This document shows, piece by piece, positions 26,187-35,945 of a stretch of 64,000 nt of DNA (its first letter is position 1; each line of letters begins with the position of its first letter). This DNA is from an uncultured Pirellulaceae bacterium (lineage in GTDB: Bacteria > Planctomycetota > Planctomycetia > Pirellulales > Pirellulaceae): NCBI GenBank assembly GCA_905480235.1, contig CAJQPP010000068.1, positions 1 through 64,000 on the forward strand, in the 5' to 3' direction. The notes under the pieces were generated by a model. That model was not told where the DNA came from. It saw only the letters and a program-made list of their open reading frames with translations, and searched no databases. The position numbers and the translations under genes were made by a program.

Positions 26187-26712
26187 AACGGTCTCGTTCG
26201 ATGTACTTCGCAGATGAACTGAGGGCGTCATTTGCGTCTTGATTGAACTGGCGACTGCCGGAAGGGTGATTCATTACGAAGACAGGCTTCACATGAAAAT
26301 TCATGTCATTGTGCTTTACTTTTTTGACCGATCTGGCTGCGAGTTAACCGAGAGCAGACTGGCGTGGTCGCAAGCAAGTGCCAGCTAGAAATTGAACGGA
26401 ATCGATCTGAACTTTCGCACCCTTGAGCAAACACCGAGATTGCGTTTTGCTCCGGATAATGCGGCCTCTTGATTTAATTTGGCACCTATCTGTCAGAAGC
26501 AAATGATTCCCTTCTCGACAAAGTCAAAATAGGGGCTTTGTTTCGGCCTGTGAACCAAGCAAAAAATATTTGACACGCACTTTGTCATTGTCTTACCCTT
26601 GGGTAGAGGTTTCTTTGGAAACCTTCTCATCAACCATACCTTTTCACAGTCTCTTCTTTGCAAAGGGCGAAGCTGACCAGCACACAGGGGGCCACTTCAC
26701 GGTGGATTAAAG
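26187..26712. other. Upstream region of the GH8 gene; no gene seen
   Basis: No ORF here is protein-like. TTGACA at about 26570 followed by TACCCT about 20 bp later could serve as a promoter for the GH8 gene, but the spacing is only approximate. Confidence 0.35.
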
Positions 26713-28416
26713 ATGTCGCAACATTCGTTAGCTAATTGGACCTTCGTATTTATCGCGTTCGCTTTTGTACCGTTCGCTCAAGGGCAAAACAGCCCGTTTG
26801 GCAGCCATACGTTTAACTACGCAAATGGGACGTTATTTCCCAATCAATACTCTCAAGTTCAAATCGATGCATTGGTAAGTGCTTATTACGACCAATGGAA
26901 ATCAGATTTTCTGAGGGTCGATCCGGGCGGCGATGGCTACCGAGTCATCATGGATGGTTCGGGCAGAACGACCTCGGAATCTCAGGGCTTTGGGATGGTC
27001 ATCCTGCCTCACATGGCCGGTTATGATGCCAATGCGCGGGATATTTTTGATGGCTTATTTACTTATGCTCGCGCCCATCCCAGCGATATTGATCCCCAAT
27101 TGATGGATTGGGATCAACCCAACCCGGTGGGCAACAATAGTGCTTTTGATGGCGACGCCGACATTGCCTTTGGGTTGCTACTCGCTGATGCGCAATGGGG
27201 AAGCGATGGGCCCATCAACTATCGGCAAGAGGCCTTAAATGTCATCGAAGCAATCTATGACTCAACCATCGGGCCCAACAGTCATCTGCCGATGCTGGGT
27301 GATTGGGTCAATCCTTTTAGTGGCGGCACTTATAGCCAATGGACAACTCGCTCTAGCGATTTTATGGCCGGACATTTTCGTGTGTTCGGCACTGTCTCAG
27401 GTAACCAGACCCAATGGGATCAGGTAGTACAGACCATTCAACAAGCGATATCCGATATTCAATCAGATTATGACACGGGTCTGCTCCCCGATTTTATTGT
27501 GATGGACTCAAGCACGGGCGAATTCAGTCCTGCGCCGCCTAATTTTCTAGAAAGTCCCCATGATGGAGATTATTGGTACAACGCAGGACGCGTGCCTTGG
27601 CGAATCGGTGCAGATGCCGTTCTCATGGGTGACAGCGTTTCTCTAGAGCAAGCGGCCATGCTCTCCGAATTTTTTCAGCAAGCATCGGGCGGAAACCCTA
27701 ATCAAATTCTTGGAGGGTACCGCCTGAACGGGAACCCGCTAAATTTTTGGAGCGACTTGTTTTTTCGTGCTCCCGTTGGTGTAGCGGCGATGACCGGTAC
27801 CGATGCGGCAGACCAAGCATGGCTCAACGCTATCTTCGATAACATCAAATCAACTCACGTGAATTACTATTCGGATTCAGTGACCTTAAATAGTTTATTA
27901 ATCATGTCTGGAAATTCATTCGATCCGCTCTCGTTGGATACCCCTACAGAGCCGACGTTGCCCATGGGGCGTAAACTGCTTGATGGAATCTCAGTCAACG
28001 GTGGGTTGGGCGATTTGCATGCCAGTGATGACCAGCGATTTGAGATCGACCCCTCTCCGACCAGTAACCTAATTAAGCAAAAGGTAGATCTGGTATTGGT
28101 GGGGGCCAGCAGCGTCACATCCCCTGCATCGTTTCGCTTTCGCCTTGAATCACGAATGATTGGCGGCGAGCCAGGTCCGGTAATCCAACAGATCTTTCTT
28201 CACCGCCCCTCGGATAATCGTCGAGAATTGGTCGATAGTCGACCCGTCAACGACTTTGATGATTCGATAGAGGTCACCCCACAGGGTGATCTCAGCCGGT
28301 TCATTAACCCCGCCAATGGAGATGTGATCGCCAGCGTCGTTTATCTCACTGATCCCAGCGGCCCATTATTCCCCTGGAGCATAGAGCTGGATGAAGCCGT
28401 TTGGCTGATTGAGTGA
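26713..28416 (+). CDS. Secreted glycoside hydrolase family 8 enzyme
   Basis: The 567-aa protein has a signal peptide (FVFIAFAFVPFAQGQ) and a GH8 (alpha/alpha)6-barrel domain over ~28-400. SESQGFGMVILPH supplies Glu89, the position of the general acid in the SEGxGYGM family motif; FDGDADIAFGLLLADAQWG carries Asp148/Asp150 at the DADxxxA substrate-binding motif. GYRLNGNPLNFWSDLFFRAP and VGVAAMTG are further family segments. The C-terminal ~150 residues form a beta domain (GDLHASDDQRFEIDP, VVYLTDPSGPLFPW) common at the end of planctomycete secreted proteins. Likely an endo-beta-1,4-glucanase or related beta-glycanase acting outside the cytoplasm. Confidence 0.87.
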   Translation: MSQHSLANWTFVFIAFAFVPFAQGQNSPFGSHTFNYANGTLFPNQYSQVQIDALVSAYYDQWKSDFLRVDPGGDGYRVIMDGSGRTTSESQGFGMVILPHMAGYDANARDIFDGLFTYARAHPSDIDPQLMDWDQPNPVGNNSAFDGDADIAFGLLLADAQWGSDGPINYRQEALNVIEAIYDSTIGPNSHLPMLGDWVNPFSGGTYSQWTTRSSDFMAGHFRVFGTVSGNQTQWDQVVQTIQQAISDIQSDYDTGLLPDFIVMDSSTGEFSPAPPNFLESPHDGDYWYNAGRVPWRIGADAVLMGDSVSLEQAAMLSEFFQQASGGNPNQILGGYRLNGNPLNFWSDLFFRAPVGVAAMTGTDAADQAWLNAIFDNIKSTHVNYYSDSVTLNSLLIMSGNSFDPLSLDTPTEPTLPMGRKLLDGISVNGGLGDLHASDDQRFEIDPSPTSNLIKQKVDLVLVGASSVTSPASFRFRLESRMIGGEPGPVIQQIFLHRPSDNRRELVDSRPVNDFDDSIEVTPQGDLSRFINPANGDVIASVVYLTDPSGPLFPWSIELDEAVWLIE

Positions 28417-28563
28417 GTTCCGTTGGCATGCTTTCCGAATTTCAAATGCCATTGCGATCTAATAAATGACTGACGTTGGAATTGCAACATCCCAATCAAT
28501 GGCAATATGATCTGGTTGGTTTGAAACCGAACCTTGCATCGCACTCCTGTTGTATCGCAGGAA

Positions 28564-28600
28564 TAAAAGGTGTCTATAAAAGGTGTCTGAGACCGTTTTA
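28564..28600. repeat. Family I repeat, tandem double unit
   Basis: AAAAGGTGTCTATAAAAGGT followed by GTCTGAGACCGTTTTA. It lies 92 bp before the sulfatase start, in its leader region. Confidence 0.7.
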
Positions 28601-28691
28601 GAGGATACGACCGATGGGCAATGGAGCTGAGCCAATCCGCCGCGTCTTTGAAAAAACTCGCTTCAACCACCGAGCCAAAGAAAACGAAAAA

Positions 28692-30113
28692 ATGAAATTT
28701 ATCACTGCGATCACCCTTCTGTTTTTTTGTTTTGGGAGCGCGATCGTTCAAGCTCAGGACCTTTCCAAGCCGGATGTGGTTTTTATCGTTGTGGACGACC
28801 TTAACGACTGGATCGGCACAATGGGCGGGCACCCTCAAAGCAGAACTCCGAACCTGGACGCACTGGCGGATCGGGGAGTCTTGTTTACCAATGCCCACTG
28901 CAATGCCCCACAATGTGGCCCATCGAGGACGAGTTTTTTGCTTGGTCTCTATCCCAAGAGCACGGGCAAGTATTTCAACAATACCCGTCGACCGGCTTTT
29001 TTTGGAGAACAACCGATGCAGGGCATCACTTCGAAAAATGCTCCCCCGGATCCTATCATCTTGCACCGACACTTTAAGCAGAATGGATACCGCGTTGTAT
29101 GTGGAGGGAAGGTCGCCCACGGAAACACTGCCAAGTTGAAACGCGACGTAGATGCCTTCCTTAATCGCCCGCGGGACGTCCGTGGCAACTTTACCGACGA
29201 CAAGGCGAACCTCTGGGGGGAAGGGGGACCCCATAATCATGCCGAAGAGGAAACCGGGGACTACAAGGTCGCCCGATGGGCAATCGATGAATGGAACAAG
29301 GTCAGCGAAAAGCCGCTCCTTATGACCGTTGGTTTTTATCGTCCTCATAGGCCGTTCAATGCGCCCAAGACCTACTTTGAAAAGTTCCCTCTGGAGACGA
29401 TTCAGCTACCGCGGGTTCGCGCGAACGACCTCGATGACTTGCCGCCTTACGCGAAAGCGCTAGCCCGTTCGAATGCTCACAAGGATTTGTTCAAGCCTCG
29501 AACGGTTCATGAACAGATCCTGCATCTTGGCGGCGAAAAGGAATGGAAATATATGGTGCAGTCGTACTTGGCATGCATCCACTATGTGGATGCCCAAATT
29601 GGACGCTTTCTGGACGAGCTCCAAGAGAACCCGCGAAAAAGGGAGACGGTCATCGTACTGACGAGCGATCATGGCTGGAACTTGGGCGAGAAGACGCATT
29701 GGTGCAAGGCAGCCATCTGGAGAAATACGACCCGTGTTCCGTTTATGGTCGTCTTACCCGGCGTGAGCAAAAGCGGATTTCGTAACAACCAACCAATCTC
29801 CCACGTCGATATCTATCCAAGCCTCTGTGATTTTGCCGGCATCCCTCAGCCCGGCCATCTGGAGGGGCGTTCCATTCTACCTCTCCTGAAAGACCCTACC
29901 GCAACACGCGATCTTGCCTTTCTTAGCTATGGTCCAGAGAACACAGCGGCCCAATCCGAACGCTATCGCTACCTGCGTTATGAGGACGATTCCGAAGAGC
30001 TATATGATCATAAAAAAGACCCCCACGAATGGATCAACCTGAGCAATCACCCCGAGTTCCAAGCGATCAAAAAAAAGATGCGCGACCAGGTCCTCGGTTT
30101 TCAGGCACAGTAG
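28692..30113 (+). CDS. Secreted sulfatase, iduronate-2-sulfatase-like
   Basis: The start at ATG 28692 gives a clean signal peptide (KFITAITLLFFCFGSAIVQAQ) and a 473-aa protein. Metal-binding Asp pair in VVFIVVDDLNDW (Asp35/Asp36), formylglycine motif Cys75-Gly-Pro-Ser-Arg79 followed by TSFLLG, then HGNTAKLK and TVGFYRPHRPFNAPKTYF (the iduronate-2-sulfatase-type segment), and TSDHGWNLGEKTHWCKAA with the second metal site. It probably removes sulfate esters from algal polysaccharides. Activation needs a formylglycine-generating enzyme encoded elsewhere. An upstream in-frame extension to 28614 is not protein-like. Confidence 0.9.
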   Translation: MKFITAITLLFFCFGSAIVQAQDLSKPDVVFIVVDDLNDWIGTMGGHPQSRTPNLDALADRGVLFTNAHCNAPQCGPSRTSFLLGLYPKSTGKYFNNTRRPAFFGEQPMQGITSKNAPPDPIILHRHFKQNGYRVVCGGKVAHGNTAKLKRDVDAFLNRPRDVRGNFTDDKANLWGEGGPHNHAEEETGDYKVARWAIDEWNKVSEKPLLMTVGFYRPHRPFNAPKTYFEKFPLETIQLPRVRANDLDDLPPYAKALARSNAHKDLFKPRTVHEQILHLGGEKEWKYMVQSYLACIHYVDAQIGRFLDELQENPRKRETVIVLTSDHGWNLGEKTHWCKAAIWRNTTRVPFMVVLPGVSKSGFRNNQPISHVDIYPSLCDFAGIPQPGHLEGRSILPLLKDPTATRDLAFLSYGPENTAAQSERYRYLRYEDDSEELYDHKKDPHEWINLSNHPEFQAIKKKMRDQVLGFQAQ

Positions 30114-30193
30114 CCAAGCAACCCAACCTCCAGCGAGGGACTCCCTAAACCATTGGGACCCAGGTGAGGCGTGTCAACTCTATTAGAAAGGCG

Positions 30194-30221
30194 CCCCGCT
30201 TCCAACGCTGCTGCAGCGGGG
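30194..30221 (+). terminator. Hairpin after the sulfatase gene
   Basis: CCCCGCT (30194-30200) and AGCGGGG (30215-30221) form a 7-bp G+C-rich stem followed by TCTTT, about 80 bp past the sulfatase stop. The T run is short, so termination is likely but not certain. Confidence 0.5.
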
Positions 30222-30364
30222 TCTTTGCACACCTACTAGTTTCCGCAGGGATAGAAAACGCACGATTTATAGGTCTTGATCGTAAAGATCGTGATCGCGG
30301 AATCCATCTCGGTTTGACGCCGTTTTCATCCCAGCGAAGCTCACAACCGACGGGTTCGCCAAGG

Positions 30365-30964
30365 TTACTCTTCTACCCAAATGGACCGTATCAGGATTAC
30401 TTTTCGGCGCACTGATTCCTCGACGCACCCAAGTTCCTTGGCAATTTCTTTGTTGGTGTAACCTTCCATTTTGCGGACAGCTACTTGCCGCAATTCTGGC
30501 TTGAGCGTCATGAGCAGTTCATTGCAGGCCAAGCCAAACGCTTCTGCAAAGTGCGGAGATGGATCCGGGATTTGATTGAAACGATCCCCGTCGCCTGTGG
30601 CATCAAGGAATGCGGAATGCCCGCGGATCTGCCCACCACCTCGCTTGAGACGATTTTGATCGCGGTAAATATCATTTGCCTTATTGTCAGTGATCACAAC
30701 CAACAGACGCCAAATACCATCTCGATCTCCAAGCTCGGGCAGTTTGCCATTTTCCAAGGCGCGAAAGAATGCATCAAACGCTTTTACGACAACATCTTCT
30801 TCGTCCGAAACTCGTCGGCTGCCAGCCGTGAGTCGATTTCGTGCCAACCTGACCAATCGCTCGTAATAGCGGACCCAGAGTTGTTGTCGCGCGTAGTCGT
30901 CACCCTCACGGGCTTGATACAACCACTGTGTGATTGAGTTCGCTGCCAACGGGTCCGGGTTCAC
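30365..30964 (-). CDS. ECF-type RNA polymerase sigma factor
   Basis: The 199-aa protein opens with ITQWLYQAREGDDYARQQLW and RYYERLVRLARNRL (region 2.1), then VSDEEDVVVKAFDAFFRALE and DGIWRLLVVITDNKANDIYR (region 2.3-2.4). Region 4 reads LKPELRQVAVRKMEGYTNKE, IAKELGCVEESVRRKVILIR. It belongs to a planctomycete ECF group (SDEEDV...AFDAFFR). Its start lies 150 bp from that of a divergent Ser/Thr kinase, the usual arrangement for kinase-controlled ECF factors. No anti-sigma gene is seen. Confidence 0.88.
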   Translation of the reverse strand: MNPDPLAANSITQWLYQAREGDDYARQQLWVRYYERLVRLARNRLTAGSRRVSDEEDVVVKAFDAFFRALENGKLPELGDRDGIWRLLVVITDNKANDIYRDQNRLKRGGGQIRGHSAFLDATGDGDRFNQIPDPSPHFAEAFGLACNELLMTLKPELRQVAVRKMEGYTNKEIAKELGCVEESVRRKVILIRSIWVEE

Positions 30965-31114
30965 TTTTTCTTACTCCTCCTGTCCAACTACACATCGGCT
31001 TTTGATAGTGAATCATGCCATGGGCTTGGCGACCATTTCTTTTGTCGACAACGCCCATCAGAACAATGTACCATTGAATGTTAGCCAGCGCTCACTTTCT
31101 CAGATCAAATACTG

Positions 31115-32878
31115 ATGCAGAAATACCTACCGGACGAAGAAATTGACAATCTCTGCGACGAGTTTGAGCAAAAACTTCACAGCCACCAGGTGCCATCTAT
31201 CGAATCTTACCTGAAGCAGGTGGATTCAGATCGCCAATCACATTTACTTTACTGGCTACTTCTTATTGAATTAGAGTTGCAGCCAATCCAAGAAATGCAA
31301 CAAGCAGCCTTGATGGATAATTTCCACGAGCGCTTTCCTGAATTCGAAAGTGTAATCAACGATGTTGCTGATCAATTCTTGAATCTCGATCGCACCGTCA
31401 GACTTCCCCGAATTCCAGGATATACGCTTGATCGACTCATCAAACGTGGTGGCCAAGGCGCAGTCTATCGGGCATTACAGGATCAAACCGGTCAGCGGGT
31501 TGCAATCAAACTAGTTTCGGCGAACGAACTAGAAGTGATACCGGCAGATTATCGATCGCAAGCCGTTTCTCGATTAAAAAAAGAGATCCGTATCGCCGCA
31601 AGTTTGAAACACATGAACGTTGTAAGAATCTACGACGCTGGAAGTTGCTCCGACGGATTCTATTTCGTCATGCAATTGATTGAGGGAGGAAATCTCTGCG
31701 AGCGAATTTCGATTCTTGGTCAATTTGAGATTTCCAAAATCATTGGTTCGGTCGCAGATGCTCTAAAGGAAGCGCATGCCGCCGGAATTTTGCACCTTGA
31801 TGTGAAACCACAAAACATTCTGTTTGATGAAGTGACTGATCAACCGCTGCTGGCAGACTTTGGCCTTGCCCGGCTTTCGCACGACGCAGAGGATCGACTG
31901 GCGATTGCCGGAACTCTTGGCTACATGGCTCCCGAACAGGCGATGGGTACAGCGGTGGACGTGCGAGCCGATGTATATGGACTCGGCGCAACCTTGTACT
32001 TCTTGCTGACGGGTAGAACGGCCTACCAAGACGTCGCGTTGCCGTTCAATGAGGAACAGCGTGAATCCTGGTTGCCCACTCCACCTCAAGCCTTGAACCG
32101 TGATATCAATCAGGAACTCGCACGGATCTGCATGAAATGCCTCGCATTTGATCCGCACGATCGGTATCAGAACTGTCAGGAAGTTGCTTGGGCGATCGAC
32201 CGATTTGCAGCGGCGGAAGATGGGCGAAGAATCGCAAGGATGGGCGACCGCGCAATCATCACCAGTCCACTTTTTCTGATCATCAACTTGCTCGTATTTC
32301 TTCAGATACAGCTAGGATGGACCCGAATTCCATCGCTTGAGCCGCTTATATGGATCACCATGTTTTCTATGTATGTCGTCGTCTTCTTCGTGCTGAAGTC
32401 AGTTAGCAACTTGGACCGACACACTCCTGAGCATCTCGCCATGGAGAGCTTGTGGGCAGTTTGGCTTGCAAAAATGTTTGCCGCGATAGCGGTCGCGGGT
32501 TCCCTGCGATTGCTGGCATTTGGACCTTTGTCGCCAACCTCAGTAGAGAATACGGTTCTCATGTGTTATCCAATGTTCTCTGCACTGACAGGTTTGGTCG
32601 TTGCCACCATCGCTCCAAGATATTGGCGCAGGCTCTACATTGGGGCTGCGGTCTGTTTCTTATTTGCATTTGTGTTGATGGCGACAATCGCTTTCGTGAA
32701 ATTACCAATTGCGCCATTGCTGTACGGAGCTGGTGCCACCTGTTTGGGGATTATTTGGGGCATCAAGTTGAGGCAATTGGCACGCGAGCAATCACGTTCT
32801 GACAAAACCATCGACCTAAACGAAACGATCGAATTGACCCAAACCGCCCCTAATTCCGCAGATTTCCGTAAACAGTAA
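31115..32878 (+). CDS. Ser/Thr protein kinase with six-helix membrane C-terminus
   Basis: This 587-aa protein has the same leader as the first kinase (LIELELQPIQE, FHERFPEFE). Its kinase domain spans ~95-370 with glycine loop RGGQGAVY, VAIKLV lysine, DFG (Asp248-Gly250) and GTLGYMAPEQAMG. The catalytic loop reads HLDVKPQN (His227-Leu228-Asp229): the usual HRD Arg is Leu, making this a non-RD kinase. Residues ~385-565 form about six membrane helices (SPLFLIINLLVFLQIQL, ITMFSMYVVVFFVLK and others) instead of a TPR sensor. Probably partners the divergent sigma factor at 30365-30964. Confidence 0.88.
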   Translation: MQKYLPDEEIDNLCDEFEQKLHSHQVPSIESYLKQVDSDRQSHLLYWLLLIELELQPIQEMQQAALMDNFHERFPEFESVINDVADQFLNLDRTVRLPRIPGYTLDRLIKRGGQGAVYRALQDQTGQRVAIKLVSANELEVIPADYRSQAVSRLKKEIRIAASLKHMNVVRIYDAGSCSDGFYFVMQLIEGGNLCERISILGQFEISKIIGSVADALKEAHAAGILHLDVKPQNILFDEVTDQPLLADFGLARLSHDAEDRLAIAGTLGYMAPEQAMGTAVDVRADVYGLGATLYFLLTGRTAYQDVALPFNEEQRESWLPTPPQALNRDINQELARICMKCLAFDPHDRYQNCQEVAWAIDRFAAAEDGRRIARMGDRAIITSPLFLIINLLVFLQIQLGWTRIPSLEPLIWITMFSMYVVVFFVLKSVSNLDRHTPEHLAMESLWAVWLAKMFAAIAVAGSLRLLAFGPLSPTSVENTVLMCYPMFSALTGLVVATIAPRYWRRLYIGAAVCFLFAFVLMATIAFVKLPIAPLLYGAGATCLGIIWGIKLRQLAREQSRSDKTIDLNETIELTQTAPNSADFRKQ

Positions 32879-32988
32879 AAGATTTTAATTTCTTGGTTGG
32901 GTTTTCTCACCCAATAGCGTTCAACAGTTAGCGTAGCGATTCACATCGCGTTTCTTGGCAATAACTGTAGTTACCGCATGAGCGAAAC

Positions 32989-34251
32989 ATGTCCGACGGC
33001 GCCGAACGAAAACTTTCTGTGCATGAGCTAGTTTTTTTGGACCTCGATACCCAAAAACGACCGCAGGTCGTCAACGGCGTCGCTTGTCTGTCAGGACCCG
33101 TAGAATTCGAGTTGGTTCGAGAGAGATTGGAAAAATTTGTGATTGCCAACCCACAATACCGCTTTCGAATCGTTAATCGTGATTCGCCAGTGTGGAAATT
33201 AGACGAAAACTTTGACCTTTCCCATCACTGCATCGAGCTAACCCTGAACTCCGATTCGGCGGAAGATATTCTCACTTATGTGTCCAATGAGGCCACCCGT
33301 GGGCTCAACGATGAACAGCCTCCTTGGCGGATCGCTTTCATCCGCGGACAATCTGCCTCAGATCTGCCGGATCAATTCGCGATCGCAATCTGGGCGCACC
33401 ACGCATTGATCGACGGTCTTGAGGGAATGAAGTTGTTGAGCAGCCTTTTGGATTCTCGCGCCACATCAAAAGAGAGCGGTTCACGCCCAAGACTCAATGG
33501 CAAAAACAAAGCACCAAACATCCCACCCATCGTCAGTGCTAATTGTGTTCGCTTACTTGCCAGAGATGTTTTGCGACGAGAAATCAAGAGTCCGATAAGA
33601 GGGGCTCTTTCAACCAAGAGACGGACCCTTACTTTCAGTTGGTCACGCAACGTATTCAAAAATGCACGGGCAAAACTAAACACAACTTTCCAAGAAGCGC
33701 TGTTAGCTGTTCTTGCGGAGGGCTTGGCGAATTATTGCGGCAGGCACTCCACTCGACGTAAATTGCGGGCGGTGCTGCCACTTGGGCGGCCCGGTAATGA
33801 TTCATCCAGTTTCATTTCCAACCAACACGACGTTGGTTTTATAGACCTACCGTTGAAGCCTGCAAACTGGAAAGTTCGATTGAAGAAAATTCGTTCTGGC
33901 TTGTATTCGTTGCGGCGACAACAAAAGGCCCAGGTTTTCCCCACGATCTTAAGTTTTCTTGGCCAGCTTCCCAGCGTTGTTCGTTCGCAGTTTGCCAAGA
34001 GATGGTCAGCACAGTCTGATATTTTGATCAGTGTTCTTCCGGGTGGCACAACTCGGCAACAGATCGGTGGGGTCGATATTCAGTCTTTATTTGCACAACC
34101 AGCTCTGCCTCCAAAACACGCGGTAGTCATTGGCGCAATTGCGACTCGCCACAACGTGTGTGTAACTGTGCAAATAGACCCGGATGTCATTAGCGACCCG
34201 CAAAATCTCAAGGCTGACCTAGCGCATGCCTATGCCAACATCTTGGTCTAG
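32989..34251 (+). CDS. WS/DGAT-like acyltransferase
   Basis: The 420-aa protein has the condensation-type fold of bacterial wax-ester synthase/diacylglycerol acyltransferases: an N-terminal VHELVFLDLDTQKRP segment, PPWRIAFIRG, and the active-site HHALIDG (His137-His138-x3-Asp142-Gly143). Later segments VLPLGRPGNDSSSFISNQHD and ILISVLPGGTTRQQIGG fit the C-terminal half, which ends in a DLAHAYANI helix. It probably esterifies acyl-CoA with an alcohol or diacylglycerol at the inner membrane. It lies 110 bp behind the kinase, with a truncated desaturase after it, pointing to a lipid-related locus. Confidence 0.82.
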   Translation: MSDGAERKLSVHELVFLDLDTQKRPQVVNGVACLSGPVEFELVRERLEKFVIANPQYRFRIVNRDSPVWKLDENFDLSHHCIELTLNSDSAEDILTYVSNEATRGLNDEQPPWRIAFIRGQSASDLPDQFAIAIWAHHALIDGLEGMKLLSSLLDSRATSKESGSRPRLNGKNKAPNIPPIVSANCVRLLARDVLRREIKSPIRGALSTKRRTLTFSWSRNVFKNARAKLNTTFQEALLAVLAEGLANYCGRHSTRRKLRAVLPLGRPGNDSSSFISNQHDVGFIDLPLKPANWKVRLKKIRSGLYSLRRQQKAQVFPTILSFLGQLPSVVRSQFAKRWSAQSDILISVLPGGTTRQQIGGVDIQSLFAQPALPPKHAVVIGAIATRHNVCVTVQIDPDVISDPQNLKADLAHAYANILV

Positions 34252-34377
34252 ACAGACGTCTTGATATAATTCCTCGATCAACACGGCAGGCTTCAAAACC
34301 AGCCGAATGGCCTTATTGCTCGTGGGCCACAAGGATTGGAATGGCGACGGCCAAAATAAATAGAAAGAAGCTCTACC

Positions 34378-34650
34378 ATGAAACTCGTCCGTCGCATCAA
34401 TTATTCAAATCTCGCGATGTATTTGCTAATCCATATTGGATCGGTAATGTGCTTTTTCGTAAAGCCGGAGTTGGGAGCGATTGGAGTTGCCGTCTTCTTA
34501 TACTTCATCACCGGAGGACTCGGTTGGTCGGTCGGTATTCATCGGGGACTAATTCATCGTTCATTCAATACTTTTCGGTGGGTGGAGAACCGTTTAGCTT
34601 TACTACGCACACTATCGGGACTGAGGGGTCGCAATTCCAGCACCCTGCCC
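34378..34650 (+). pseudogene. Truncated acyl-CoA/fatty-acid desaturase
   Basis: The fragment has two N-terminal membrane segments (SNLAMYLLIHIGSVMCFFV and ELGAIGVAVFLYFITGG) and the first histidine box in LGWSVGIHRGLIHRSFNTFR (HRGLIH, family form HRLLTH), followed by ENRLALLRTLSGL. Desaturases of this type are ~300 aa and need two more His boxes; the match ends at about 34630, where sequence belonging to the opposite-strand lyase gene begins. The gene was cut there, probably by the event that brought in the lyase gene. Confidence 0.75.
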
Positions 34651-34658
34651 TTCCAGCA

Positions 34659-35945
34659 CTACAAATGGTATCTCTGCTCGTGCCTATCAACACAGGCGAC
34701 CGCTTGAACCACGGCTTCTGGATTCTCATTCGTAATCGGATCGTCTGCCACGTAGCCGCTCATACGGCAACCCATCAGACTAACGGTCAAGCGTTCTTTG
34801 CCGCGGATCAGTAGAAAGTCTTGGCATTTACCAACCGTGGTCAAGGCTTGATTGGAACCGGAGAAACACTCAACGTTCGAGATAGAAGTATGCCCCTTCC
34901 CTTCAATAATTAGCGGATGAATATCCTGCAATGGAGCGCCGGCGTTGGCGATAATCGAACCTTGGCTGATCTGCCAGTTTCGGTTGAAGTTATTGCCGCC
35001 CTGCTTGTGAATTCCAACGGCCACACAATCCAGATTGAAATTGGTCAACTGACCATAGGTTTCAGGCCCTAGAAAAATGCCTCCCCAGGTACCAAAGGTA
35101 AAGACATCCATCAATTGCGCATTGTCCGTGTTATTGACAATATAGCAAAAAGATTTTTTGGCCATGACTGCATCAATGACCTCCTTGCTGTGTCCACCAT
35201 CGATGAAGCGTCGGTTTGCGGGATTGACATGACAGTGAAGGATGCGCGGAATGTCATAGCAATGGTCGATGCGGATGAACGTACCGCTGAGTGGGTAGCC
35301 ATAACAATGCTCAAATAGAATCTGCTCGCAAGCTCGGTTTCGTGTGGCGTTAAAATCCATCGCGAGGTATTCGCCAAAGAAGGTTAGGCACGACAGCGTT
35401 ACGCCTTGAGCCATTTGGGTTTGGGAAGCTTGGATCGTCGGTGGATAGGCGATGATCTTGCTGCCATCACGGGCTGTTTGTTGGGGATACCAGAACTGAA
35501 TACCGCGGATCTGAGTCGCTGCCTGAACTGTGATAAATGGTTGGGATTCGTCTTCGATGGCAAATACGCTGCCCACGGGTTGGGGCTTGTCCGGGTGCCG
35601 AGTTCCTCGCCCCACGGGACCGTGCACACCGAGAAGAGAGGCGTTTGCCTTTAGCACGATGCCCGAACTGACGCGGTACGGCTCAGCAGTGGGTTCCACG
35701 AAGAGAGCTGCACCCCGGCCGGCAGCCCAGTCGATGGCCTTCTGTAAATTCTCAGCATTCTTGGCCGCGGTATTTTCCGGCAGAACTCCAAAGCTGCGAA
35801 TCGATCGGTGCATCGAATCACCAGCCTGAAGCGCTGGCGAGCCTGCAGCTGTCGCTTCCGCCGCTGCAGCACCGGCCGTTGTAGCAACTGCCGCGGTACA
35901 ACTCAAAACACCAGCTCTACTTAAGAAAGCCCTTCTACCATCCAT
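34659..35945 (-). CDS. Secreted pectate-lyase-3-like beta-helix protein
   Basis: ATG 35945 follows a strong GAGGGGA ribosome-binding site. The 428-aa product has a Tat-like signal (DGRRAFLSRAGVLSCTAAVA). The mature part starts with the pectate lyase superfamily-3 opening (SIRSFGVLPENTAAKNAENL, QKAIDWAAGRGAALFVEP) and continues as a right-handed beta-helix (IRGIQFWYP, HINPANRRF-like segments, GIHKQGGNNFNRNWQISQGS). It is probably a polysaccharide lyase or hydrolase acting outside the cytoplasm; catalytic residues cannot be placed. A decayed paralogous fragment lies at 42450-42740. Confidence 0.75.
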   Translation of the reverse strand: MDGRRAFLSRAGVLSCTAAVATTAGAAAAEATAAGSPALQAGDSMHRSIRSFGVLPENTAAKNAENLQKAIDWAAGRGAALFVEPTAEPYRVSSGIVLKANASLLGVHGPVGRGTRHPDKPQPVGSVFAIEDESQPFITVQAATQIRGIQFWYPQQTARDGSKIIAYPPTIQASQTQMAQGVTLSCLTFFGEYLAMDFNATRNRACEQILFEHCYGYPLSGTFIRIDHCYDIPRILHCHVNPANRRFIDGGHSKEVIDAVMAKKSFCYIVNNTDNAQLMDVFTFGTWGGIFLGPETYGQLTNFNLDCVAVGIHKQGGNNFNRNWQISQGSIIANAGAPLQDIHPLIIEGKGHTSISNVECFSGSNQALTTVGKCQDFLLIRGKERLTVSLMGCRMSGYVADDPITNENPEAVVQAVACVDRHEQRYHL

